From JAGNKE01 sp964583335 (lineage in GTDB: Bacteria > Pseudomonadota > Alphaproteobacteria > Micavibrionales > Micavibrionaceae), in assembly GCA_964583335.1 (NCBI GenBank), contig CAZOVG010000004.1, positions 62,001 through 126,000 on the forward strand: a DNA stretch of 64,000 nt, in the 5' to 3' direction. Below, in pieces: positions 24,530-34,542 of the stretch. Below the pieces are notes generated by a model, which ran no database searches, was not told the DNA's origin, and saw only the letters and a program-made list of their open reading frames with translations. The position numbers were made by a program, and so were the translations under genes. The stretch's first letter is position 1. Each line of letters starts with the position of its first letter.

Positions 24530-27500
24530 ATGAGATTTGCGCCTTTTTATTTGTTTTTCCTTATGTTTATCTGGGCCGGAGGGGCTGCGGCATACACGGA
24601 AAAGGATCTGGAGCAGGCGCGAGCTTATTACGACGAGAAATCCTATCAGTTGGCCCTTGAGGCCTTTGGGAAGCTTCTGGAGCAAAAGCCGGAGCGCGAG
24701 GATCTGGGCCGGGAGGTCATGTTCAAATGGTCCGACTCCGTTTTGAATCTCAAGCAGGAAGCGCAGGTTCTTAAGGCGCAGCAGAATCTCCAGACCATTA
24801 TCGCGGGCAAAGAGCAAGATCGCTGGTGGGCGGAGGCGCAGGTTTCTCTCGCGGGGCAGTATATTCAGACCGATCCTTACGGCAAACAGCAGGACGTCCA
24901 GCAGGCGCTGGACGCCGCGCGCAACTGGTGGGCGGGTTCGACCGACCTTGAACTGGCGCGCAGCAAGTTCATCACGATCAGTTTTCAGCTGGCCGACTTC
25001 ATCACGACGCGCTGGGGCTGGTATTACACCGGTATTCAGCCAATCCGGCTGGGATCCCCGGAAGGCAAGAGGATGATCGCCCCTGTTCCAACACCTCAAC
25101 CTGAGCAAGGGAATATCGGGCTTCAGGTGCTTTACGAGGAGATCCTGAAGGTCGCGCAGAGCGACGAGGATAAAGCGCGGGCGCATTACGGGCTAGGCAT
25201 GGCGTATATGTCGAATTATTCCGGCGATGCGAAGCTTCAGGAGCGGGCGGTCGAGGAATTTTCCAAGGTTATTAAAGATTTTGCCGCCAGCGAATGGGCG
25301 GACTACGCGTTTTATCAGACGGGGATGTTTTACGAGAACCGTCAGGATTTCGTCAAAGCCGTTGAGACTTACCGGGATTTCGCCAGCAAATACAAACCCG
25401 GCGAGTCGCAGTTTCTGGACGATATCAAAAACCGCATCCAGTATATCACTGCGCCCGTGCTGAATATCAGCAGCTACCAGACCTTCGTTCCGGGCAGCCA
25501 GGTTCAGATCAACGTCAACTGGCGGAACATCAAGGATGTTCATTTCACGATTTACAGCGTGGATATGACGCAAACCGTTAGACTTGACGGGCGCAACGAG
25601 GGGATGTCGGGTTATCACGACATCCTGCGCCGTTATCAGGAGAATCCCGGCGAGTTGGCCAGTGCGAAGATCGTGTCGCAATGGACCCGAGGGCTCGCGG
25701 ATGACGGGAAGCACATTCCGCGCGGCGAGAGCCGGAGCCTTGCTTACTGGAAGCTGAGCGAGGAAGGGCAGGGGATGAAGCCCGAGGACGGCACGCTGCC
25801 GGTCGGGGCCTATGTTCTTAAGGCGCAGTCAGGAGCCTTGACGGCTTACGATCTCGTTCTGGTCAGCAATGCCGCGCTGATGACGAAGACCACGCGCGAC
25901 AAGGCGCTGTTCTGGGCGGCCGATGCCGCGACCGGAAAGCCCCTTGGCGGCGCGACGTTGAAATACGTCTATTCGCATCAGGACTCGCAGGGGCAGATGC
26001 GTTGGGAGCAGGGCGAGGGCGTCACGGACGCGCAGGGGCTTTTTGTCACCGATCTGATCTATGCCAAGGACGCGCCGGAATATTACAGCCAGCACAGCGT
26101 CTTTGCCGCCGTTTCGGACGAGAAGGCCGGGCAGGCGTTCGTGCAGAACAATTATTACCGCAATTCCTATAACAACAAGGGTGAGTGGTGGTTTTACGCC
26201 TTCGCTGACCGTCCGGCCTACCGGCCCAACGAGATGGTTTCCTTCAAGGGCATTCTGAGGCGTCCGCAGGGGGGCGGGTTTGAGGTTCACGCCGGAAAGC
26301 GCGTCAAGGCGCAGATCTATAACCCGCAGGGGCAGATGGTGAAGGAGGAAAGCTTTACCCTCAACGATTACGGCGCGTTCGCGGGCGAGATCGTTCTTGA
26401 CGAAAAGGCGGTGCTCGGTCCGTATTCCATGAATTTGCTGAGCGAGGAGAACGGCCAGCATCTCGCCGGGGCGCAGTTGTTCCGGCTGGAGGAATATAAG
26501 CTTCCCGAATATACGGTGAATGTTAAGCCGAAGGAGAAAGAAGTCGCGGAAGGGCAGATCAACGCTTACCGGCTGGGTGATACGCTGGAGGTCGAGGTTG
26601 ACGCGCAGTATTATTTCGGCGGGCCTGTGGCGGAGGCCGAGGTCGAATATCTGGTCTATCAGCAGCCCTATAATTATTTCTACTGGCCCGTTCGCCCGTA
26701 TCCGTGGTTCTACGAGGATATGTATCCGCGTTATAATAATTACGGCTATCACGGCCAGTTGATGGTGCAGAAAAAGATCAAGACGGATGCCAGCGGGAAG
26801 GCGCATTTCAGCGTCGAGACACCTAAGGATTCCGCTAACGACCTGCAATACCATATCGAAGTGCGCGTGGTGGACAAGAGCCGCCGCGAGATCCGCGGCA
26901 CGAGCGATATTAAGGTGACCAAGAACGCGTTTTTCGCTTTCCTTGAGCCCAAGGAGAGTCTTTACCGGCCCGGCGACAAGGCGCGAGTGACGATCCGCAC
27001 CCTGACCGCGAACGAGGCGCCCGTGGGTGTTGAGGGGAAGGTGACGGTTTTGCGCAACTGGTGGCGGGACCCCGTGATCCAGAACGGCCAAGTGATCAAG
27101 ACCTCCGGCTATGACGGGACGGAGCTGTTCACCAAATTCGTTAAGACCAACGAGAAGGGCGAGGCGGAGTTCGAATTCGAGCCCAACGAGAACGGCTATT
27201 ACGAAATTCGTTTTACGGGGTTCGACAACGGCAACGAGGTTATCGGGCGCACGTATATTTTCGTGTGCGAGCCGTCAGCCGTGAATATCGGATACCAGTA
27301 TGGCGGGATTCAAATCATTACCGAAAAGGATACCTATAAGCCCGGGGAGACGGCGCAGGCGATGATCGTGACGGATCGGCCCGGATTGTGGGTCATGTTC
27401 GCGCAGCAGAGCGACGAGCTTTATGGTTACGAGCTGTTCGAGATGAAGGGGACGGTCAAGCTGGTCGAGATTCCGATCACGGATAAGTATACGCCGAATA

Positions 27501-30418
27501 TCTTCCTTCAGGCCGAAACGGTGGACCAGTATCAGTTGAAGCAGAACGCGGTGCAGATCATCGTGCCGCCGGAGGATAAGCTTCTGACCGTCAAGGTGAC
27601 GTCCGACAAAGCGGTTTATGAGCCGCAGCAGGAGGGCACGTTCGAGATCGAGGTGACGGACGGCAAGGGCCGGCCCGTTTCGGGGGAGATCGCTATCGGG
27701 CTGACGGATGCTTCGGTTTATTACATCCAGAGCGAGCTGGCGCAGGATATCCGCCAGTTTTTCTACGGCGACAAGAAGTATAACGGGATCGCCACGAATA
27801 CCAGCTTTTACCAGCGGCAGTTCGTGAATCTGGTTCTGGACCCCAGCGGGAACCTGACGACGCCGCAGCAGCTTGATCAGCTGAAGAAGCAGGTTGGCGG
27901 TAAGGATGATCTTGCCAGCGTCCAGGAAGGGATGGCTGGTCAATTCGGCGGCGCGGTTATGGATAGCCGTTCCAGCATGGGCATGGCCGCGAATATGGCC
28001 GCGCCCGCTCCGGCCAGCGCTCCGATGGAATCCGCCATGGTCAGCATGGAAGCCGATGCCGCCGCGCCGATGAAAGAATCCAAAATGGCCGCGCGGCAGA
28101 AGGTCGCGGGGCGGGATGAAGCCGGGGGCGGAGCCGCACAAGGGCCCGAGCCGCAGATGCGGACCGATTTCCGCTCGACCGTGATCTGGCTGCCCTCCGT
28201 GGTTACGGATTCAAACGGCAAGGCGACGATCAAGGCGAAGTTCCCGGACTCTCTCACGACGTGGAGGCTCACGGCACGGGCGGTGACCAAGGACACCGCC
28301 GTCGGGACGGTGACGCACGAGGTCAAATCGAACAAGGCGCTGATGATCCGTTTGCAGGCGCCGCGATTCTTTACAGAGCGTGATCTGGTGGCCGTTTCCG
28401 CCCTGATCGACAATATGAGCGAGGAGGCCGTGACGGTCACGCCCGAAATCAAGGTCGAGGGACTGGTTGTGACCGGGCTTTACCGGGACGGGCAGTTCAT
28501 GAAGGGCGAGATGGGGCCGGTCGAGGTGCCCGCGAACGGGCAGGCGCGCGTGGACTGGGCGGTTGCGGCGCAGAAGGCCGGAACGGCGAAGATTGCGGTT
28601 ACGGCGCGTTCGGCTAAGGCCGCCGACGCGATGGAGAAAACCTATCCGGTTATTCCGCACGGGATCGAGAAGTTTCTGGCGCAATCCGCCGTGCTTAAGG
28701 CCGAGGGCGGGGAGACGTTCACGGAGCTTGTCATCGACATTCCCAAGGAGCGGATCAAGGAAAGCACGTCGTTGCAGATCAATCTTTCGCCCTCCATGGC
28801 CGCCGGGTTGCTGGACGCGCTGCCCTATCTCGCCGACTATCCCTATGGGTGCGTCGAGCAGACGATGAGCCGTTTCCTGCCCGCTATCATCGTACGCAAG
28901 ACCATGCGCGATCTGGGGATTGCTGACCGGGACATCGCCGCCTATATGAGCGACGTTCTTGAGCCGCGCAACGACCCGGACGGGCACCCGCAGCAGCGCA
29001 CCGACGCGACCTATGCCAAGCTGGACGATATGGTGGATCAGGGGCTGAAGCGGCTCTACGACTTCCAGCATGCCGATGGCGGTTGGGGCTGGTGGAAAGA
29101 GGGCGACAGCGACCGTTACATGACGGCCTACGTTCTCTGGGGTCTGAGCCTTACGAAGCAGGCGGGCGTGAACGTGCGGCCCGATGCTATCGACCGGGCG
29201 GTGCGGTTCCTTCAAACCCAACTGGTCGAGGAGGAGAACAACCCCGACATGCTGGCGTGGATGCTTCATGCGCTGGCCGAGGCCGGGTCGAGCAGCAAGT
29301 TTGAAGAGAAGTTCCGCAAGGCGCTCTGGGAGAAGCGGGATACGCTCAACCCCTATACGCGGGCGATGTTCGCGCTGTCGGAACATAAGCGCGGCGACAA
29401 TCCGCAGGGCGTTGCTGTTCTGGCGGATAATCTGCTGAACGGAATCTCGGAAGACAAGGAGAACGGCACGGCCCATTGGGGCAAGTCCAATCTTTATTAC
29501 CGCTGGAGCGACGGCGGGATCGAGTCCACGGCGTTTACGATCAAGGCGCTTTCGAACATCAAGCCGGACAGCGCGGTTCTGGACCCTGCCGTCAAATGGA
29601 TGAGCCTGAACCGCCGTGGGGCGCGCTGGAGCAACACGCGCGATACGGCGATCGCCATTCTGGGGCTGGCGGATTATCTCAAAGCCTCCAAGGAGCTGGC
29701 GCCGCAATATTCCTATCAGGTTCTTGTGAACGGGGCGGTTGTACGCGAGGGGACGATTGACCCGAGCAACGTCTTTACCTTCGGGCGGACCATCGACATT
29801 CCGGCGGACAAACTCACGGACGGGAAAAACACCGTCAAGATACTGATGAACGGGCAGGGGGCGCTTTATGCGTCTGCGTATGCGAAGTTCTTTACGCTGG
29901 AGGAGCCCGTCACCAAGGCCGGGAACGAGGTGTTCGTCGAGCGGCGGTATTTCGTGCAGTCGGTCAAGGAAACACTGATGAAGGGCCTTGCCGAGGACTG
30001 GAAGCCGCTTAAGGACGGCGATAAGGTCAATAGCGGCGACCGGGTGCGGGTCGAGATCCTGCTGGATTCCAAAAACGACTATGAATATCTGGTCAGTGAG
30101 GATTTCAAGCCTGCCGGTCTGGAGGCCGTGGAGGTGCAGAGCGGTTCAAGCTGGTTCATGACCCTCGACGCACAGGGTCACGAGACAGGGGGGCAGGGGT
30201 ATCTGTATCAGGAATTCCGGGATCAGAAGGCCGCGTTTTTCATATCGCGCCTGTCGCAAGGGAAGCACCTGATCCGGTATGAGCTGCGGGCCGAGGTTCC
30301 GGGGACTTTCCATGCCATGCCGAACCAGACCCATGCGATGTACGTGCCGGAAATCCGCGCGAATAGCGACGAGATGCGGGTTGAGGTCGGGGAACGTGCG
30401 CCGACGCAAGGGCCGTGA
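24530..30418 (+). CDS. Bacterial alpha-2-macroglobulin family protein with thioester motif
   Basis: A 1962-residue secreted protein. It has a signal peptide (about residues 1-22, no lipobox Cys), an N-terminal TPR-like helical region (about 25-300), macroglobulin MG domains, a Met/Ala/Pro-rich low-complexity stretch around residues 1150-1200, then an alpha-2-macroglobulin domain and a complement-like thioester domain. The thioester is visible as YPYGCVEQTMS with Cys1441 and Gln1444. Known role of the family: trapping proteases in the periplasm, with the thioester bonding covalently to the attacker. E. coli YfhM pairs with PbpC; here no pbpC is adjacent. The Met/Ala-rich segment lies just before the thioester-bearing half and could be the bait or a linker. 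It is longer than YfhM (about 1650) owing to the TPR region. Confidence 0.9.
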   Translation: MRFAPFYLFFLMFIWAGGAAAYTEKDLEQARAYYDEKSYQLALEAFGKLLEQKPEREDLGREVMFKWSDSVLNLKQEAQVLKAQQNLQTIIAGKEQDRWWAEAQVSLAGQYIQTDPYGKQQDVQQALDAARNWWAGSTDLELARSKFITISFQLADFITTRWGWYYTGIQPIRLGSPEGKRMIAPVPTPQPEQGNIGLQVLYEEILKVAQSDEDKARAHYGLGMAYMSNYSGDAKLQERAVEEFSKVIKDFAASEWADYAFYQTGMFYENRQDFVKAVETYRDFASKYKPGESQFLDDIKNRIQYITAPVLNISSYQTFVPGSQVQINVNWRNIKDVHFTIYSVDMTQTVRLDGRNEGMSGYHDILRRYQENPGELASAKIVSQWTRGLADDGKHIPRGESRSLAYWKLSEEGQGMKPEDGTLPVGAYVLKAQSGALTAYDLVLVSNAALMTKTTRDKALFWAADAATGKPLGGATLKYVYSHQDSQGQMRWEQGEGVTDAQGLFVTDLIYAKDAPEYYSQHSVFAAVSDEKAGQAFVQNNYYRNSYNNKGEWWFYAFADRPAYRPNEMVSFKGILRRPQGGGFEVHAGKRVKAQIYNPQGQMVKEESFTLNDYGAFAGEIVLDEKAVLGPYSMNLLSEENGQHLAGAQLFRLEEYKLPEYTVNVKPKEKEVAEGQINAYRLGDTLEVEVDAQYYFGGPVAEAEVEYLVYQQPYNYFYWPVRPYPWFYEDMYPRYNNYGYHGQLMVQKKIKTDASGKAHFSVETPKDSANDLQYHIEVRVVDKSRREIRGTSDIKVTKNAFFAFLEPKESLYRPGDKARVTIRTLTANEAPVGVEGKVTVLRNWWRDPVIQNGQVIKTSGYDGTELFTKFVKTNEKGEAEFEFEPNENGYYEIRFTGFDNGNEVIGRTYIFVCEPSAVNIGYQYGGIQIITEKDTYKPGETAQAMIVTDRPGLWVMFAQQSDELYGYELFEMKGTVKLVEIPITDKYTPNIFLQAETVDQYQLKQNAVQIIVPPEDKLLTVKVTSDKAVYEPQQEGTFEIEVTDGKGRPVSGEIAIGLTDASVYYIQSELAQDIRQFFYGDKKYNGIATNTSFYQRQFVNLVLDPSGNLTTPQQLDQLKKQVGGKDDLASVQEGMAGQFGGAVMDSRSSMGMAANMAAPAPASAPMESAMVSMEADAAAPMKESKMAARQKVAGRDEAGGGAAQGPEPQMRTDFRSTVIWLPSVVTDSNGKATIKAKFPDSLTTWRLTARAVTKDTAVGTVTHEVKSNKALMIRLQAPRFFTERDLVAVSALIDNMSEEAVTVTPEIKVEGLVVTGLYRDGQFMKGEMGPVEVPANGQARVDWAVAAQKAGTAKIAVTARSAKAADAMEKTYPVIPHGIEKFLAQSAVLKAEGGETFTELVIDIPKERIKESTSLQINLSPSMAAGLLDALPYLADYPYGCVEQTMSRFLPAIIVRKTMRDLGIADRDIAAYMSDVLEPRNDPDGHPQQRTDATYAKLDDMVDQGLKRLYDFQHADGGWGWWKEGDSDRYMTAYVLWGLSLTKQAGVNVRPDAIDRAVRFLQTQLVEEENNPDMLAWMLHALAEAGSSSKFEEKFRKALWEKRDTLNPYTRAMFALSEHKRGDNPQGVAVLADNLLNGISEDKENGTAHWGKSNLYYRWSDGGIESTAFTIKALSNIKPDSAVLDPAVKWMSLNRRGARWSNTRDTAIAILGLADYLKASKELAPQYSYQVLVNGAVVREGTIDPSNVFTFGRTIDIPADKLTDGKNTVKILMNGQGALYASAYAKFFTLEEPVTKAGNEVFVERRYFVQSVKETLMKGLAEDWKPLKDGDKVNSGDRVRVEILLDSKNDYEYLVSEDFKPAGLEAVEVQSGSSWFMTLDAQGHETGGQGYLYQEFRDQKAAFFISRLSQGKHLIRYELRAEVPGTFHAMPNQTHAMYVPEIRANSDEMRVEVGERAPTQGP

Positions 30419-30532
30419 TTTTTAACCGTTTCTTAAGCTATTGCCTTGGTTTTACAATGAAATTGAAGTCGATTCCCGTTTGTGCGAGAATGGAGCGTTC
30501 GGTTTTTATCGTTTCATGAGAGGCCGTTTCCT

Positions 30533-31879
30533 TTGGAGAATCAGGGCATTGCGGGAAGCAAAGGCGGGTTGAAAAAGACCCTGTTTTACGACGACCTTCG
30601 CACTATGCCTTGGTTGAAGCGGTTTTTCGTCCATACGTTCAGGATTCTCTACGCGATTTTCTGGGACATCTACGAGGACCGGATTACGCTGCGCGCGACC
30701 AGCCTCGTCTATACCACGCTGCTATCCATCGTGCCGACGCTCGCGATCGTGTTCTCGGTTCTTAAATCCTTCGAGTATCACAACAAGCTTAAGGAGAGTT
30801 TGCAGAGCTTTCTGAGCCCGATGGGCGAGCGCGGTGTGGAGATCACAGACTATATCATGAATCTTGTCGAGCGGGTCGATCCGGGCGTTCTGGGGTCGGT
30901 GGGTCTTGTTTTCCTCATCTACGCCATCGTTTCGATGGTGAGCAAGGTGGAGGCCTCGATCAACGAGATCTGGGGCGTGGAGGTTCACAGGCCGCTTGTG
31001 CGGCGTTTCAGCGATTATTTGAGCGCGGTGGTGCTGGGCCCGGTTTTGATCCTGATCGTTCTGGGGATCATGGCGAATTTCTTTGCCGGGGCGGCGGCGG
31101 AAATCATTCCGGGGGTCGGGCAGCTTAAGGACGTCATCGACATGGCGCTGCCCAACGCGCTCATTATCATGATCTTTCTTTTTCTCTATAAGGCCTTGCC
31201 CAACGACCGGGTTTCGCTGATTTCCGCCCTGATCGGGGCGGTGTGCGCGTGTCTTCTGTGGCAAGCGAGCGGCGTGGTGTTCGCGCATTTCGTCGCGTCC
31301 TCCTCGCGGCTGGCCGAGTTGTATTCGGTTTTTGTGACCAGCATTATCTTTTTCATCTGGCTGAATTTCGCGTGGTTGATCATCCTGATCGGCGCCAGCA
31401 TCGCGTTCTATCACCAGTATCCGCTTGAGGCCGTCACCCGCAAATTCATGCGTTCGCCGGCATCCATCGACCTCCGGCGGCTATCCGTCGAGATTGCGCT
31501 TTTAATTGGACAAGCGCATCGGAGAGGTTATGCGCCATGGACCTCCGAAGGGCTTGCGCGGCGGCTGCGGACGCCCAAGCGGATTATCGACCATTTGTTG
31601 AGCGCGATGGAGAATACCGGGCTTCTTTACGCTATCGACAGCCGTCCGGCGGGTTTTGTCCTTTCGCGCCCCGTGGATAAGATCTCCGTTCGGGACGTGA
31701 TGGATTCCTCGCGGATTAAAGATGCGCCCTTTATCGGGCGGGAGCATGCGCCGGGGCTCGATGTTCTGATGGAACAGCTCGACGACGCCAAGGAAGCGAT
31801 CCTGCGGGATGTGAACCTTTCCGCGTTGCTGGACGAGCAGGAGAAGCTTGCGAATATTACTGGCCGGACAGACATTTAA
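30533..31879 (+). CDS. YihY/BrkB-family inner membrane protein with C-terminal extension
   Basis: A polytopic membrane protein of about 448 residues. The YihY/BrkB core (roughly the first 300 residues) has six hydrophobic helices and the family stretches RATSLVYTTLLSIVP and NFAWLIILIGASIAF. It was once called ribonuclease BN, but that name belongs to another gene. The C-terminal 130 residues form a soluble domain with a winged-helix-like part (SVEIALLIGQAHRRGYAPW, then LARRLRTPKRIIDHLLSAM). The start is uncertain: TTG at 30533 has GAGAGG nine bases upstream; GTG at 30482 and ATG at 30605 are also in frame. Function in family members is unresolved; envelope integrity is the usual suggestion. 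Confidence 0.85.
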   Translation: MENQGIAGSKGGLKKTLFYDDLRTMPWLKRFFVHTFRILYAIFWDIYEDRITLRATSLVYTTLLSIVPTLAIVFSVLKSFEYHNKLKESLQSFLSPMGERGVEITDYIMNLVERVDPGVLGSVGLVFLIYAIVSMVSKVEASINEIWGVEVHRPLVRRFSDYLSAVVLGPVLILIVLGIMANFFAGAAAEIIPGVGQLKDVIDMALPNALIIMIFLFLYKALPNDRVSLISALIGAVCACLLWQASGVVFAHFVASSSRLAELYSVFVTSIIFFIWLNFAWLIILIGASIAFYHQYPLEAVTRKFMRSPASIDLRRLSVEIALLIGQAHRRGYAPWTSEGLARRLRTPKRIIDHLLSAMENTGLLYAIDSRPAGFVLSRPVDKISVRDVMDSSRIKDAPFIGREHAPGLDVLMEQLDDAKEAILRDVNLSALLDEQEKLANITGRTDI

Positions 31880-31944
31880 TATGAGTTTTATGTGATTATG
31901 AAATTCTGGCCTTTCAACGACAGGCTCTATAGATTGGCATAATA

Positions 31945-33405
31945 ATGATTGGCGAAACCGAAAAGACCGTTTCCATTCTCGCGCCCGTTCCGGCGCCGTG
32001 GGAGGCTTGGCGTGACGACCGTCTTGAGCGGTTCAGGCTGGCCGCCTATCTCAATACCGTCATTTCCTCGATTAACCATCCTTTCGTGATCAATCTCAGC
32101 GCTCCGTATGGCACGGGCAAGACGTTTTTCCTGCGGAACTGGCAACGCCAGATCCTCGATGAGGGCGGACGCGTGGTTTACCTTAACGCCAGTGAGACGG
32201 AGCTTTCGGGCGATCCCATCATCGCGCTGGTGTCGGCGTTCCGCAATCAGGTCATCAAGGCGGGGGCGTCGCAGGATGTTCCGGTGTTCGACGCGCTGAT
32301 CGACGAGGCTTCGCCTTATATTCTCAGAAACGAGCAGCGGACGGGCGCGGGCGCCTCGGCGCGGCTGGACCAGCATGACGCGGTGATGCATTCGATGCAC
32401 CGTTTCCGCTCAGGGCTCGTGCAGTTCGTCGGTAAGATGATGGACGCGGAGCCCGATCCGCGCAGGCGCAAGATCATCCTTCTCATCGACGAGCTGGATC
32501 GCTGCCGTCCGGCTTATCTTCTTGAGCTTCTGGAATGTCTGCGGCATGTGTTTCTCGTGCCCGGGGTCATTGCGCTTCTGGCCGCCGATCAGAATTATCT
32601 GCATCAGGCGGTATCCGGCGTTTACGGCGGTGAGGCGGGCGGCGAGGGATATCTTCGGAAATTCATTGATTGGGAACTTGCGTTGCCCGATCCGTCTTAC
32701 CGGGTGTTCGCGCGGCATCTATACGATACCTTCAGGGTTGGCGAGGCCGGGGTTTTCGCTCCCGGGCGCGACCCTTTCAAAGGCGAGGATCATCTGATCG
32801 AGGGGTTCGCGTTTTTTGCCGATGTATGCAGCCTCACGCTCCGGCAGCAACATCATTGCTTTACGCAAATCAACATCGCAACGCGGGGCATGGGGAAAGA
32901 GAGCAAGCCGTTCGGCTTTCTTTTGGGTTCACTTACGGCTCTGCGCATGGGTTTTGGTGGCGATATCCAGCGTTATTGCACGGGGCAGAGGCCCGTGAAC
33001 GAGTTGATCCGCGAGATCGAGGCCGCCGGCATGGATAAAATCGGCAACCATCTGCGGATGGGCTGGCACGATTTCAAGGCGCGTTTTCATGCGTGGTTCC
33101 TGACCGCTGACGAGGCGGCGATCATGCAGGCCGAGAAGGCGGAGATCGAACGCGAGATCAAGGCGATGATCGATAGCCGCGTGATGAACAGCCGCGAATT
33201 GCCGCTCAAGAACCGCCTTAGTTATCTCGACGCCGTTCTCAAAACCTATGAATCGCTCAGGCGCGACGGTTCGTTCTCCAGCCATGAATCGCCTGCCTAT
33301 TCGGTTTTCAAAGACCTTGAGCATGCTCTCTTTTTAAGCGAGGCCAGTTCGAGCGCTCTGGCCCCGGAAGCCAAGGACCCGCCCAGAAAAGAGCGCACGG
33401 CATGA
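31945..33405 (+). CDS. KAP-family P-loop NTPase
   Basis: A 486-residue STAND-like/KAP NTPase. Walker A is APYGTGKT (Lys59-Thr60), and Walker B is ILLIDELDRC (Asp182-Glu183), with the DRC ending typical of KAP proteins. A sensor-like LLAADQNYLHQAV follows. Many KAP proteins carry membrane helices inserted in the NTPase domain; I see none here, so this one seems soluble. The C-terminal part is helical and charged (MQAEKAEIEREIKAMI). The ATG has only a weak ribosome-binding site. Its stop overlaps the start of the HEGGH protein gene (ATGA), so the two are translationally coupled and probably act together. KAP NTPases occur in prophage exclusion and other accessory systems, but no effector of known type is visible. 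Confidence 0.88.
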   Translation: MIGETEKTVSILAPVPAPWEAWRDDRLERFRLAAYLNTVISSINHPFVINLSAPYGTGKTFFLRNWQRQILDEGGRVVYLNASETELSGDPIIALVSAFRNQVIKAGASQDVPVFDALIDEASPYILRNEQRTGAGASARLDQHDAVMHSMHRFRSGLVQFVGKMMDAEPDPRRRKIILLIDELDRCRPAYLLELLECLRHVFLVPGVIALLAADQNYLHQAVSGVYGGEAGGEGYLRKFIDWELALPDPSYRVFARHLYDTFRVGEAGVFAPGRDPFKGEDHLIEGFAFFADVCSLTLRQQHHCFTQINIATRGMGKESKPFGFLLGSLTALRMGFGGDIQRYCTGQRPVNELIREIEAAGMDKIGNHLRMGWHDFKARFHAWFLTADEAAIMQAEKAEIEREIKAMIDSRVMNSRELPLKNRLSYLDAVLKTYESLRRDGSFSSHESPAYSVFKDLEHALFLSEASSSALAPEAKDPPRKERTA

Positions 33406-34487
33406 AACCGCAAGGGCATGCCGACGTCCAGCAGGCCGCAGATTTCTGTGCGTGGCTGGTCCGCAAGGCCGAGGCGGAGTTCGACCGTTTACGGATCATT
33501 CCGGCGATCTATACCGAGGATCAGTGGTCCGCTTGCCAGGAGGCGCTCGCGCAGCGGTTAAAGGCCGAATTTCCTTATGCCCGAGCGGATTCGATGAACG
33601 AAGTCTTAGAGAGTTCCGGTTCGCAGGCCTGCGTCTGGCATCCGTTCGACGGGGCTGGCGGGTTTCGCACCGTCGTCATGAAGATCAATCTGGACGATTG
33701 CCGGACGGGATTCTGGCCTGATGCGGTGCGGGAGGCGCAGGCGGTGATCATCCACGAGGGCGGCCATGTCTTAGGCGCGGAGACGCGCGGCGGCGTCAAT
33801 TCCAGCCTTTATGAAGAGAATTCCCCGGATGTGTTCGAGGTTTTGCTGAAGTCGTGGCTTGGGCAAAGAGAGGATGCGGACGCGTTGTTGCGCATGCGCA
33901 CGGTCAAGCCGGGGGAGACTCCCGCGCTGGCGGTTTCAAGGCGGTACGGGTTTCCGGCCGTTTATCAAGACGGCGTGGCTTTGGGGCAGGGGTATCACCG
34001 GCGCGGGCAGGCAGGGCAGGGCGTTTCGCTTACCGAGATGGTCGAGGCCGCCGACGCGCTGGTCGAGGACCGGGGACAGACGCTCAATCAATGGTTCGGG
34101 TTTGCCGACGCGATGTATGCGCTTTCGGGTGAGACACGTGATCCTGCCGATTTGCTCGGGGCGGCGGTCAAGGCGGGCCATCCGCACGCCAAGATTATTG
34201 CGGAGGCCAGCGGGATTGCGCCGAATCTCGGGTTTACGCCCGCGCATGTGCCGAACCCCTTTTCATCCCGGAATGCGGCGTTCGATTATCCCGGCAGGCC
34301 GGAATCCTCGGGCATGAAGCAGTCCGGCGATCAAAAGAACGGCCCTTATGGGCTGGGGCCGTGGCCCTCGGGCTTTGCCGTTCTTGACCGGGATGCGGGC
34401 TGGCAAGGTTCGTACGATCTGGATTTGAATGTGCGCAATTATGGCCCGGTGACCGCGCCGCCGCCCGAGGAACCGCATTTTTCCTGA
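33402..34487 (+). CDS. HEGGH protein C, coupled to KAP NTPase (putative metallopeptidase-like)
   Basis: A 361-residue protein overlapping the KAP gene by four bases. It carries VIIHEGGHVLG with His118, Glu119 and His122, preceded by a basic-acidic helix, and followed by EENSPDVFEVLLKSWLGQRED, where Glu and Asp could supply the third ligand. The layout (HEGxH, then an acidic patch about 20-25 residues on, then L..GQ.D) recalls the two proteins at 7608-10060, whose patch is ELEADRAG...AKGQDD. Identity is low, so relatedness is a suggestion. The C-terminal 80 residues are Gly/Pro-rich and look disordered. No export signal is seen. Protease activity is inferred from HExxH only. Confidence 0.75.
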   Translation: MKPQGHADVQQAADFCAWLVRKAEAEFDRLRIIPAIYTEDQWSACQEALAQRLKAEFPYARADSMNEVLESSGSQACVWHPFDGAGGFRTVVMKINLDDCRTGFWPDAVREAQAVIIHEGGHVLGAETRGGVNSSLYEENSPDVFEVLLKSWLGQREDADALLRMRTVKPGETPALAVSRRYGFPAVYQDGVALGQGYHRRGQAGQGVSLTEMVEAADALVEDRGQTLNQWFGFADAMYALSGETRDPADLLGAAVKAGHPHAKIIAEASGIAPNLGFTPAHVPNPFSSRNAAFDYPGRPESSGMKQSGDQKNGPYGLGPWPSGFAVLDRDAGWQGSYDLDLNVRNYGPVTAPPPEEPHFS

Positions 34488-34542
34488 GCGGGAATCGTGG
34501 TAGAACAATCCGCACGCGTTTTATCTGACAAGGGAGAGAATT

